A stretch of 64,000 nt of DNA from Candidatus Cryptobacteroides avicola (GTDB lineage: Bacteria > Bacteroidota > Bacteroidia > Bacteroidales > UBA932), in NCBI GenBank assembly GCA_017695115.1, contig JADILV010000036.1, positions 56,453 to 120,452 of the forward strand, given 5' to 3'. Below, piece after piece: positions 52,901-61,334 of the stretch. A model generated the notes under the pieces. It was given only the letters and a program-made list of their open reading frames with translations. It ran no database searches and had not been told where the DNA came from. Both the position numbers and the translations under genes were made by a program. How positions within the stretch are numbered: the stretch's first letter is position 1; each line of letters opens with the position of its first letter.

Positions 52901-54436
52901 TTACGGCAGAGTGACATCGGGCAGGGTTACCTTGAAAAGTTCGCTTTCCCGGTGCTCCCTGTATATGATGTCTGTCATCTTCTTTACAATGTCGGGATGC
53001 TCCGTAGAGATGTCATGGTCTTCATGGATGTCGGAAGCCAGATCATACAGGTGCGGTATCCCTTTGATAACGACAAGTTTCCAGTCTCCCATACGGACGG
53101 CTATCTGGTCGGTTTCGTGGAATTCCCAGTACAGATAACCGTGCTTTTCCTGTCCTTCACCGTTTCCCAGAAGGGTCGGGGCGAATGATATGCCGTCGAA
53201 GCAGTCCCCTTCAAGGTCTTTGTTTATGTATTTCTTCGGGAACCTTCTGTCTCCCGCAAGGTCGCAGAATGTAGGCAGGATGTCATAGAATGCCAGCTGA
53301 TGGTCATTCACGGTGCCGGCCGGAACCTGTCCAGGCCACCATGCTATGAACGGCACCCTTATGCCTCCTTCGTAGCACTGGCGTTTGATCCCTCTCAGTT
53401 TCCCGTCACGTCCGAAGAATTCCGGGTCAGCTCCTCCTTCCTCATGAGGCCCGTTGTCGCTGCTGAACAGTACCAGCGTGTTTTTATCAAGGCCTTTTTC
53501 CTTCAGTTTTGCCATTATTTCACCCACGTATGCGTCCAGACGCGTAATCATGGCCGCAAATTCGGCGTGGGTATGTTCGACAGGGTTGTACCGGTTGCCT
53601 TCACTGCCTCCCCAGGTCTTGTCTTCAAAGAACCTTCCTTTGTAGAACTGCAATATGGAATCTTCGGGCTGGGCCAGCTCCGCATGAGGGAGAGTATAGG
53701 TGAAGAATCCGAAGAAAGGCTCTTCTCCGTCCTGGCTGTCAAGCCATGCAAGGGCCTCCCTGTGTATCAGGTCGGCTGAATACTGCGGACGCTTCCTGTA
53801 GTCGTCACCGTACATCGGGTAGCCGATATTGTCTTCAAGTGTGATGCGCACGGTACAGGTGTCTCCTTTTGACCTGCTGTATCTGTTGAGGAAGTTCGGA
53901 TAGTAGAGATGTGCCTGGAACTGGCAGATGTAGCCGTAGAATTCATCTATCCCCCTCTTGTCGGGAGTAGAGCAGGAACTCTCGTAACCTCCTGCCCACT
54001 TGCCGAACATTCCCGTAGTGTATCCGTTCTGTTTCAGTATTTCAGGAAGGATGATATGTTCAGGATCGTAAGGCTCCTGTCCCACTGTGGAATAGTCGTC
54101 ATTCTCCCCGTATTTTACTGAAGGAGACCCCGGCCAGTATTCCTTGTTGCCCCTTACATGTCCGTGTCCGGAGTGCTGTCCGGTCATGATTGCGGCTCTT
54201 GACGGGGCGCTTACCGGGCTTCCTGCGTATGCCTGGGTGAAACGCATGCCTTCCTCGGCCATCCTGTCTATGTTCGGGGTGAGTATATATTTCTGCCCGT
54301 AGCAGGCGAGGTCCCCGTAACCCATGTCATCGCAGAGTATGAAGATGATGTTCGGCCTGTCGCATTTCGGGGCTGCGGCGAGCGCAGAGACCGACAGTAT
54401 TGCGGCGCCGGAGCAGAGGATGGATTTGGATTTCAT
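52901..54436 (-). CDS. Sulfatase of family S1, Ser-type
   Basis: A 511-residue secreted sulfatase (signal peptide ending near A-L-A-A-A). Calcium ligands are in C-D-D-M-G-Y-G-D (Asp36, Asp37). The formylglycine site reads S-P-V-S-A-P-S-R, so Ser76 must be oxidised by an anaerobic sulfatase-maturating radical SAM enzyme; none is in the window. The G-P-H-E-E-G motif follows later. Family knowledge: S1 sulfatases remove sulfate from host or algal glycans or from small sulfate esters; the substrate cannot be told here. It starts one base after the U32 gene, so it is cotranscribed with ispB-like and U32 genes, an odd pairing. I chose ATG 54436; the longer frame overlaps U32. Confidence 0.92.
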   Translation of the reverse strand: MKSKSILCSGAAILSVSALAAAPKCDRPNIIFILCDDMGYGDLACYGQKYILTPNIDRMAEEGMRFTQAYAGSPVSAPSRAAIMTGQHSGHGHVRGNKEYWPGSPSVKYGENDDYSTVGQEPYDPEHIILPEILKQNGYTTGMFGKWAGGYESSCSTPDKRGIDEFYGYICQFQAHLYYPNFLNRYSRSKGDTCTVRITLEDNIGYPMYGDDYRKRPQYSADLIHREALAWLDSQDGEEPFFGFFTYTLPHAELAQPEDSILQFYKGRFFEDKTWGGSEGNRYNPVEHTHAEFAAMITRLDAYVGEIMAKLKEKGLDKNTLVLFSSDNGPHEEGGADPEFFGRDGKLRGIKRQCYEGGIRVPFIAWWPGQVPAGTVNDHQLAFYDILPTFCDLAGDRRFPKKYINKDLEGDCFDGISFAPTLLGNGEGQEKHGYLYWEFHETDQIAVRMGDWKLVVIKGIPHLYDLASDIHEDHDISTEHPDIVKKMTDIIYREHRESELFKVTLPDVTLP

Positions 54437-54437
54437 A

Positions 54438-55715
54438 TTATTCGGTTTTTGTATCGGTATTTTCCCAGATATAGACCTTGTCGGAGCGTCGGAGTTTCCC
54501 TCCGCAAGACTCCAACAGGGCCGCTTCAACAGGTATCGAACAGTAAATGCCTTTGTCGGCTTGCGCCGCTTCTTTCAGGTCCACCCTGATTTCGGGGACG
54601 GTCATTTCCACGACTCCTGTAGAAGGGCCGATAATGAGTATCCTGTCTCCTTTTTTCAGGCTGGCGGACTCGACGAGGATTTCGGCCACTCCGAGTTTTC
54701 CGAACCAGTTCGTGACTTTTCCGCTGTAGACTTTCTTCCTTGTGGCCTTGCTGCCGTAGACCTCGCTCCACTGTCCGAGCCGCGCACCCTGGTAGTACCC
54801 GTCCCAGAATCCGCGGTTGAACACTTCCGACAGTTCCTTTTTCAGTCCTGCGGCAAATTCCGGAGTGTAGGAGCCTTCGCACACGGCATCAGCGGCACGC
54901 CGGTAGCAGGAGGCCACACGTTTTACGTATTCTGCCGACCGTGCCCTCCCTTCTATCTTGAATACGGTCACGCCCGCATCTATGATCTTGTCCATGAATT
55001 CGATGGTACACAGGTCTTTAGGTGACATTATATACTTGTTGTCCACTACGAGCCTGTTCCCGGTCTCCAGGTCCGTGACCTCATAGCCGCGCCGGCATAT
55101 CTGATAGCATGAGCCCCGGTTGGCCGAAGCCCCGTATTCATGCAGGCTGAGGTAGCACTTCCCGGATATGGCCATGCAGAGCGCCCCGTGCGCGAACATC
55201 TCTATCCGCACCGGCTTTCCTGACGGCCCTGTGATGCCCTCCCTGTCTATGATGTCCTTTATTTCCTTGACCTGATGGAGATTCAGCTCGCGGGCGAGCA
55301 CTATTACATCTGCGTATTGTGCGTAGAAACGCAGCGCTTCGGAGTTTGATATGCTCAACTGTGTGGAAATATGCACTTCCACCCCTATCTGTCTGGCGTA
55401 GATGATGGCCGCCATGTCGGATGCTATTACGGCCGTCACGCCGGCTGCCTTTGCCGCATCGAGAGTGCGGCGCATATCTTCCAGGTCCTCATTGTACAGC
55501 ACTATATTCAGCGTCAGGTATGTCTCTACCCCGTGCTCCCGGCAGATGTCGCAGATTTCCTGCAGGTCCGTCATCTTGAAATTGTTGGCCGAGTGGGAGC
55601 GCATATTGAGTTTCTCCACCCCGAAATACACCGAGTCCGCTCCTCCCTGGATAGCTGCGTGCAGGCATTCGAAATTGCCCGCAGGGGCCATTATGTTGAT
55701 GTCTTTCTTTTCCAT
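54438..55715 (-). CDS. U32-family peptidase / tRNA hydroxylation protein (TrhP-like)
   Basis: A 425-residue protein with the U32 signature E-M-F-A-H-G-A-L-C-M-A-I-S-G-K-C (around residues 170-190). The start M-A-P-A-G-N-F-E and the R-G-S-C-Y-Q-I-C-R-R segment have the Cys spacing known from the family. Once called collagenases, members such as YegQ/TrhP and RlhA are now linked to hydroxylation of uridine in tRNA or cytidine in 23S rRNA, with prephenate-derived chemistry and probably an iron-sulfur cluster. The TrhP role is more likely for this short form. It starts nine bases after the ispB-like gene. Confidence 0.88.
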   Translation of the reverse strand: MEKKDINIMAPAGNFECLHAAIQGGADSVYFGVEKLNMRSHSANNFKMTDLQEICDICREHGVETYLTLNIVLYNEDLEDMRRTLDAAKAAGVTAVIASDMAAIIYARQIGVEVHISTQLSISNSEALRFYAQYADVIVLARELNLHQVKEIKDIIDREGITGPSGKPVRIEMFAHGALCMAISGKCYLSLHEYGASANRGSCYQICRRGYEVTDLETGNRLVVDNKYIMSPKDLCTIEFMDKIIDAGVTVFKIEGRARSAEYVKRVASCYRRAADAVCEGSYTPEFAAGLKKELSEVFNRGFWDGYYQGARLGQWSEVYGSKATRKKVYSGKVTNWFGKLGVAEILVESASLKKGDRILIIGPSTGVVEMTVPEIRVDLKEAAQADKGIYCSIPVEAALLESCGGKLRRSDKVYIWENTDTKTE

Positions 55716-55724
55716 CCCCGGAGA

Positions 55725-56741
55725 TTATTTCGTCCTTCCCAGAAGACGATCTGCATAGCGGTGGAGCATTTCATAGCGTACGCGCGGCAGCCCGATCATA
55801 CCGGCAAAGTCCATTGCCTGTGCGTGCTGCTTGATTATCTCGTATTTCGCGTCCTCGTCTATGCCAAGCTCCACATAGATGCTTTTTACTTTTTCTATTT
55901 TGGCGTTCCTTTCCGCTTCATTGCCGGTTTTCATGGCCATAGCCGCCTGGAGGGCTGTCTTGCCGATGCTGTGGGAAATCACTCCGGATTTCTCCATTTC
56001 CCCGCTTTTTTCGATGGCCCTTGTGAGCAGCCAGCTTTTCTTGTTGTTTATGATGTCACCGCCGATTTTCTTTCCGAAGACATTCGTATCACCGAATGTG
56101 TCCAGATAGTCATCCGCAATCTGGAATGCAAGTCCGAGGCTGTATCCGAACCTGTAGAGGTAGTCGCAAGTCCTTTCGTCCGCCCCGGCGATCAGCGCCC
56201 CGAGTTTTGCGGAACAGGCCAGAAGGACTGCCGTTTTCAGACCTATCATTTTCATATAGTCTTCCATAGGTACTTCCTTCATCTCCTCGAAATTCATGTC
56301 ATACTGCTGTCCCTCACATACTTGCGCGGCTGTGGCGGTAAACAGTTCCAATACTTGCGGCAGTACTTTCACAGGCGCCTTGGCGATTCTGCGGTAACTG
56401 TCGATGCACATCACGTCACCGGACAGGATAGCCGTATTCCCGTTCCATTTTTTCCATACCGTAGGCTGGCTGCGGCGCATGTCGGAGTTGTCCATGATGT
56501 CGTCATGGATGAGCGTGAAAGTATGGAAGACCTCGAGGGCTGCGGCCGGCTGCAGGATCTCATCCGAAAAACTGTCCTTGAACAGAGAATAGGCTGTCAG
56601 GCACAGTCTTGGCCTGACACGCTTGCCGCCGATTCCTATCATATATCTGAGCGGGTCATACAGTCCGGCCGGCTCGGCTGCAAAGCCCGGGTTTTCAAAA
56701 AGCCCGTTCAGGGTTTCTTCGATTTGCGCTTCGTTGATCAT
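55725..56741 (-). CDS. Polyprenyl (isoprenyl) diphosphate synthase
   Basis: Condenses isopentenyl diphosphate with allylic diphosphates. The first Asp-rich motif is D-D-I-M-D and the second D-D-Y-L-D, with G-G-K-R-V-R-P near residue 40. The residues before D-D-I-M-D (F-H-T-F-T-L-I-H) set chain length. They have a Phe at the position often found in short-chain (geranyl or farnesyl) synthases, so the product may be C15-C20 rather than the long quinone chain; that is inference. Length 338. First gene of a three-gene transcript, divergent from rsgA. Confidence 0.9.
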   Translation of the reverse strand: MINEAQIEETLNGLFENPGFAAEPAGLYDPLRYMIGIGGKRVRPRLCLTAYSLFKDSFSDEILQPAAALEVFHTFTLIHDDIMDNSDMRRSQPTVWKKWNGNTAILSGDVMCIDSYRRIAKAPVKVLPQVLELFTATAAQVCEGQQYDMNFEEMKEVPMEDYMKMIGLKTAVLLACSAKLGALIAGADERTCDYLYRFGYSLGLAFQIADDYLDTFGDTNVFGKKIGGDIINNKKSWLLTRAIEKSGEMEKSGVISHSIGKTALQAAMAMKTGNEAERNAKIEKVKSIYVELGIDEDAKYEIIKQHAQAMDFAGMIGLPRVRYEMLHRYADRLLGRTK

Positions 56742-56763
56742 GGCAGAAAGGTTTACAATCCTG

Positions 56764-56771
56764 CAAAAGTA
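56764..56771 (-). promoter_or_regulatory. -7 box TACTTTTG for the isoprenyl synthase operon
   Basis: Exact TAnnTTTG on the minus strand, 22 bases before the ATG at 56741. No -33 match. Confidence 0.5.
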
Positions 56772-56792
56772 AATATTTATTTGAATTTTTGC

Positions 56793-56800
56793 TACATTTG
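56793..56800 (+). promoter_or_regulatory. -7 box TACATTTG for rsgA
   Basis: Exact TAnnTTTG, ending eight bases before the rsgA ATG. As with the gene at 2285, the transcript would have almost no leader. It is 21 bases from the divergent box at 56764. Confidence 0.55.
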
Positions 56801-56808
56801 CCCTCCGT

Positions 56809-57813
56809 ATGGAAGCGATAGTAGTAAAACATACCGGAAGCCATTATCTTCTGACCGTACCTCCGGGATGGAACCTTTTCCCTGCAGTGCTCAGGGGCAG
56901 GATCCGCCAGAAAGGAAGCACGTCTACCAACCCGGTCGCCGTCGGTGACAGGGTTCTCGTCACTTTGCCTGAAATGTCCGAATCCTGTGCATGTCGTGAT
57001 GTATCCTGTCCGGAAGACAATATCTCCCGGGACGGGGTCTCCGGTATCGCTACGGTGGAGAGTCCCGCCCTCATTACGGACATCCTTCCGAGAAGGAACT
57101 ATATCATCCGCCGTTCCACAAACCTTTCCCGCCAGTCCCATATCATAGCCGCCAATGTCGACATGGCATTCATCGTCGTGACGATAGATTTTCCCGAGGT
57201 GAAACTCCCGTTTTTGGACAGGATATTGGTGACATGCGAGGTGTACGGTGTCCCGGCTACGATAGTGCTCAACAAGTCAGACCTTTACGGTGAGGAACAC
57301 CGGGAGGGGGTGGCTGCATTCCATAATATATATGAAGGTGCCGGCTATCCTGTGATTGATGTTTCGGCAGTTACCGGTGCAGGGGTCGGGACTCTGCGCG
57401 ATGCCTGCAAGGATAAGGTCTGTCTGTTTTCCGGCGTTTCCGGTGTGGGAAAGTCTTCTCTGATAAAGGCTCTGGATCCGTCTCTGGACCCTCGTACAGG
57501 GGAGATATCCAGGTCGCACCAGCAGGGAAAGCACACGACTACCTTCTATGAGATGTACAGGCTTTCATCCGGCGGCTATATTATAGATACTCCAGGTATC
57601 AGAGGGTTCGGGCTGGTCGATGTCGGAAAGGACGAGATCGCACTGTATTTCCCCGAAATGCTCAAGGCCTCCGAGGGCTGCCGCTTCACTCCCTGTACCC
57701 ATACCCACGAACCCGGCTGTGCAGTAAAAGCCGCCGTAGAGTCCGGTGCCATCAGCTACGAACGCTATTCTTCCTATCTCGGCATGCTGGAGGAAGAACA
57801 GAAATACAGGTAA
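56809..57813 (+). CDS. rsgA: Ribosome small subunit GTPase RsgA
   Basis: Circularly permuted GTPase that helps mature the 30S subunit. Layout: OB-fold (about 1-95), then the G motifs in permuted order, N-K-S-D (G4), G-V-S-G-V-G-K-S-S (G1), D-T-P-G-I-R-G-F-G (G3), followed by a zinc site C-R-F-T-P-C-T-H-T-H-E-P-G-C. Length 334, slightly above the usual 290-310. The extra residues are in the OB-fold loop around 55-80, which is unusually rich in Cys and Ser. It precedes a MATE gene by five bases. Confidence 0.96.
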   Translation: MEAIVVKHTGSHYLLTVPPGWNLFPAVLRGRIRQKGSTSTNPVAVGDRVLVTLPEMSESCACRDVSCPEDNISRDGVSGIATVESPALITDILPRRNYIIRRSTNLSRQSHIIAANVDMAFIVVTIDFPEVKLPFLDRILVTCEVYGVPATIVLNKSDLYGEEHREGVAAFHNIYEGAGYPVIDVSAVTGAGVGTLRDACKDKVCLFSGVSGVGKSSLIKALDPSLDPRTGEISRSHQQGKHTTTFYEMYRLSSGGYIIDTPGIRGFGLVDVGKDEIALYFPEMLKASEGCRFTPCTHTHEPGCAVKAAVESGAISYERYSSYLGMLEEEQKYR

Positions 57814-57818
57814 TCCGG

Positions 57819-59258
57819 GTGTCTGTCAACCGTAACATATTGTCTCTTGCCGTTCCCAGTATTCTGGCCAATATAACCGTGCCTCTGGTAGGCATGGTAG
57901 ATCTTGCCGTAGCCGGCCACATGGACGTTTCCTCATCGGGAGTGTCTTCAGGGGCGACTCTTATCGGCGGCGTTGCGATAGGTACCATGCTTTTTGACCT
58001 TCTTTACTGGAACTTCGGTTTTCTTCGCATAGGGACCGGAGGCCTTACGGCCCAGGCATGCGGACGCGGGGATATGGGAGAGTGCGCGAGGATCCTGAGC
58101 CGCTCGGTGGGAATAGCCCTGGCCTGCGCCTTTGCCCTGATTGCCATGCAATGGCTGTTCCTCAAGGCCGCGTTCCTGGTCGTAGAATGCACTCCGGAAG
58201 TGCAGGCTCTTGCGGAGCGTTATTTCTATATCCGTATTTGGGCGGCTCCGGCTACGCTCAGCCTGATGGCTTTCAAGGGCTGGTTCATCGGAATGCAGGA
58301 CGGCGTGAGCCCTATGGCTGCCGACCTGACGGTAAATATACTCAATGCCGTGTCGAGTGCGGTACTTGCTCTGGGGCTCAGGGTAGGAGACTTCCATTAT
58401 GAAGGAATGGGATTCCAGGGCATAGCCGCCGGGACCGTTGCCGCACAGTATACAGGTCTTGTAGCTGCCGTATCCATCGTTTTCATGAAATACCGCAGAC
58501 GTGTATTCGGCGGGACTGCCATGCGTGTGCTCCGGACTGCATTCAAGGGAGGGGAGACAAGGAAGTTCTTCAGCATGAACACTGACCTGTTCATACGTTC
58601 CATGTGTTTTATAGGCATATATATAGGTTTTACGATGCTTGCCGCCAGACAGGGAGACCTCATTCTTGCATGCGGCTCCATCATCATGAAGATAATGATG
58701 CTGTTCTCTTATTTTACGGACGGCTTCGCGTATGCCGGAGAGGCCTTGTCCGGAAGATACATAGGAGAGAGGAACAGGGAGGCGTTCCGCCGTACTGTAA
58801 GGTATGTCTTTATCTGGAGCATGGGCATTGCGGCCCTGTTCATGGTACTTTATGCTGCAGCCGGGACCCCGCTGCTGAAGATGATGACCGATGATGCGGA
58901 TGTCATCGGCCTGGGACAGGAATACCTTCCGTGGCTTCTGGTGATGCCTCTTGTCGGATGCGCCGCCTTCACGTGGGACGGAATCTATGTCGGGGCTACG
59001 GCATCTGGAAGCATGCGCAATGCCGGCCTGCTTTCCCTTGCGGGATTCTTTGCCGCCTATTTTCTGGGGCTTGCCTTTTCCGGCGGACCTGAAACGGCCG
59101 TCGGCATGGAGCGCACAGGAGTTTCAGCATACGGCATGACAGTCCTCCATATCCTTCTTGCCGCCTATTTTGTCCACCTTCTTGTGAGGACAGTCTATAT
59201 GTCCGTCCGTTACCGTCCGGTCATTTCCGGAAGGTTCCAGGGACAATCCGCCGGATGA
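57819..59258 (+). CDS. MATE family efflux transporter (DinF-like)
   Basis: A 479-residue membrane protein with about 12 helices, starting at GTG. The first-helix motif I-L-S-L-A-V-P-S-I-L-A-N-I is followed by G-M-V-D-L-A-V-A-G-H, then W-N-F-G-F-L-R-I-G-T-G-G-L-T-A-Q-A, the DinF-branch equivalent of the G-F-G-x-G-S-Q motif. It is not closely similar to the MATE protein at 3304. Substrate unknown. Cotranscribed with rsgA (five-base spacer). It converges on malQ with four bases between the stops. Confidence 0.88.
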   Translation: MSVNRNILSLAVPSILANITVPLVGMVDLAVAGHMDVSSSGVSSGATLIGGVAIGTMLFDLLYWNFGFLRIGTGGLTAQACGRGDMGECARILSRSVGIALACAFALIAMQWLFLKAAFLVVECTPEVQALAERYFYIRIWAAPATLSLMAFKGWFIGMQDGVSPMAADLTVNILNAVSSAVLALGLRVGDFHYEGMGFQGIAAGTVAAQYTGLVAAVSIVFMKYRRRVFGGTAMRVLRTAFKGGETRKFFSMNTDLFIRSMCFIGIYIGFTMLAARQGDLILACGSIIMKIMMLFSYFTDGFAYAGEALSGRYIGERNREAFRRTVRYVFIWSMGIAALFMVLYAAAGTPLLKMMTDDADVIGLGQEYLPWLLVMPLVGCAAFTWDGIYVGATASGSMRNAGLLSLAGFFAAYFLGLAFSGGPETAVGMERTGVSAYGMTVLHILLAAYFVHLLVRTVYMSVRYRPVISGRFQGQSAG

Positions 59259-59262
59259 AAAG

Positions 59263-61317
59263 TCATCTTCCTGCAGTCTTTACCATCTCTTTCAGCATGG
59301 CATTGAATTCCGTTGCTCCGAGCAGGTCTTCCAGTTTCAGATGCATGCGGTAACGCCAGTAGTGGGATGGGTCCGACGGGTCATTGATGCGTTCTGCGCA
59401 AGGGTCCGGATGTCTCAGTTTCCCGTCTGCGGCCAGCCAGTCCTGGATAGGAAGGACTGCCAGAAGGGAAGGGGAGTCCAGATGCATCTTTATTGTCATC
59501 CTGCATATCCGGGGCTCGCATTCCTGAGGGGTTTCCCCGCTTTCTCCGAGCACTTCATGATAGAATTTTGCAGTCAGTTTCCTGTCTTCTTTCCACCAGG
59601 CCCTGAGCGGATTCATGTCATGTGTCGAGGTAGAGCAGACAGACATATAGGGGTAGTGCCGGACATCGGCAAAGGTTTCTCCCGGGAGTTTGGGCATGCG
59701 CTGGATTTCCAGCGAAAGGATATGCAGCTCTTTCATGACTTCCGGCACGCAGTCCGGAATCATGCCCAGATCTTCGCCGCAGGCCTGCATCTGTGTGGAA
59801 GCCAGCAGCTCAGGAAGCTTCTTCATCGCCGATTCTTTCCAGAACCCGTTGTGTCTGCGGTAAAAAAAATCATTGTAAAGCCTGTCGTATGTGTCTTTGG
59901 CATGTTTGTCGAGACTCTTGTAGACCTTTGTGTCCTGAGCCGATATTCTCGGATGCCAGTATCCTTTGGCACGGGGGTCTGCCACGAACAGCACGTTTTC
60001 CGATACCGGCACTGACGGGCCCGTATCGGGCAGGTCGAATCCGAGACCTCTCAGATACCCTGTCGTGTACGGCAATGCCGGACTGAAATGCCCCAGCAGG
60101 CCGCTTCCGGCCCCGAGCGGAATTTCCCATATCCTGAAAAAGCCGAGAATATGGTCAATGCGGAAAGCATCGAAATATTGTTCCATATTCTTCATGCGTG
60201 CTTTCCACCAGGAGTACCCGTCCTGTGCCATCCTTTCCCAGTTGTAGGTGGGCAGGCCCCAGTTCTGTCCTTTGGCGGCAAAGGCGTCGGGAGGCGCTCC
60301 TGCCTCCGAATCGAGGTGGAACAGTTCCGGAGACGCCCAAGCATCGGCACTGTCCGGACTGATACCTATAGGCAGATCCCCTTTCAGATATACCCCGAGC
60401 CCGTGTGCATAGTCGCGTGCCGCCTTTAATTGCAGGTGGAGATGGAACTGGACGAAACAATGATAGTTGAATTCCTTTTTTTCTTTTTCCAGCAGTCCGG
60501 ATACTTTTTCCGCGTCATAGACGGCATATTCCCCCCATTTCGTGAAACAGGCTGTCCCGTATTTGCGGGTAAGTATCCTGAAAGCGGCATACGGCATGAG
60601 CCAGTGGAGATTTTCACGGAAAAACCGTTTGAAGTCCTTTGTTGCGCAGGTACGTCTCCATCCGGACAGGAAAGCCTTCCTCAGCAGCCTGTCCTTTTCT
60701 GTATTGACCCTTTCATAATCCACTCCGGGAAGGGCGTCCAGTTCTTTCTGCAAGGCCCTGTATTCTTCATCCGTCTCAACTCCGGCGTCCGGAAGATGAA
60801 TGAACTGTGGGTGAAGGGCATAGATGGAAACGGCCCGGTATGGATAGGAATCCGCCCATGTCCCGGTCATCGTCGTGTCATTTACAGGAAGAAGCTGTAT
60901 TAACTTCTGTCCGGTCGCTGCCGCCCAGTCCGCCAGTTTTCTTATATCGTTGAATTCGCCTGTACCGAAACTTTCCGCAGTCCTTAAAGAGAACACCGGT
61001 ACGGCCGTACCGGCACATCGGGGCATCATCAGCCAGCTGTCTTTCACTTCCATACTGCAGCCGTTTTCCGGCAGTGCCGCCGGATTGCCGGTCCCTATGG
61101 AATGGAACATCCATTCTCTCCGTTCGAAGCGTCCGTCTTTTTCTACCTCGTAATGGTAGCAGGCAAAATCCCGGACCCCGGCATCGGCTATCAGCACTTC
61201 CCATGTCCCGTCAGAGCCGTTGATACATCGCATCGCGGCCTTTTCCCCGTTCCCGTAGTGCAGAAACAGGTTTTCACCCCATTCGGTACGGTAATTTATT
61301 GTAAATCGTATCTGCAT
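59263..61317 (-). CDS. malQ: 4-alpha-glucanotransferase (GH77) with one N-terminal CBM20-like domain
   Basis: A 684-residue amylomaltase that rearranges malto-oligosaccharides. Residues 1-95 look like one starch-binding CBM20 domain (M-Q-I-R-F-T-I-N-Y, W-x-x-x-I). The GH77 barrel follows with L-I-Q-L-L-P-V-N-D-T, the nucleophile region D-A-F-R-I-D-H-I-L-G-F, the acid region C-G-E-D-L-G-M-I-P and S-T-S-T-H-D-M-N. Better-known Bacteroides MalQ proteins are near 890 residues with two CBM20 domains, so this is a short form. I chose ATG 61317 over the TTG at 61338. It lies 17 bases after the transporter gene on the same strand. Confidence 0.92.
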   Translation of the reverse strand: MQIRFTINYRTEWGENLFLHYGNGEKAAMRCINGSDGTWEVLIADAGVRDFACYHYEVEKDGRFERREWMFHSIGTGNPAALPENGCSMEVKDSWLMMPRCAGTAVPVFSLRTAESFGTGEFNDIRKLADWAAATGQKLIQLLPVNDTTMTGTWADSYPYRAVSIYALHPQFIHLPDAGVETDEEYRALQKELDALPGVDYERVNTEKDRLLRKAFLSGWRRTCATKDFKRFFRENLHWLMPYAAFRILTRKYGTACFTKWGEYAVYDAEKVSGLLEKEKKEFNYHCFVQFHLHLQLKAARDYAHGLGVYLKGDLPIGISPDSADAWASPELFHLDSEAGAPPDAFAAKGQNWGLPTYNWERMAQDGYSWWKARMKNMEQYFDAFRIDHILGFFRIWEIPLGAGSGLLGHFSPALPYTTGYLRGLGFDLPDTGPSVPVSENVLFVADPRAKGYWHPRISAQDTKVYKSLDKHAKDTYDRLYNDFFYRRHNGFWKESAMKKLPELLASTQMQACGEDLGMIPDCVPEVMKELHILSLEIQRMPKLPGETFADVRHYPYMSVCSTSTHDMNPLRAWWKEDRKLTAKFYHEVLGESGETPQECEPRICRMTIKMHLDSPSLLAVLPIQDWLAADGKLRHPDPCAERINDPSDPSHYWRYRMHLKLEDLLGATEFNAMLKEMVKTAGR

Positions 61318-61334
61318 GATCTTGAAACGCTTTC

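Noticed and set aside
55371..56948. A 525-codon open frame on the plus strand
   Set aside because: It lies antisense to the U32 gene and the isoprenyl synthase, both with clear family motifs. Long antisense frames are expected where codon use avoids stops on the other strand.
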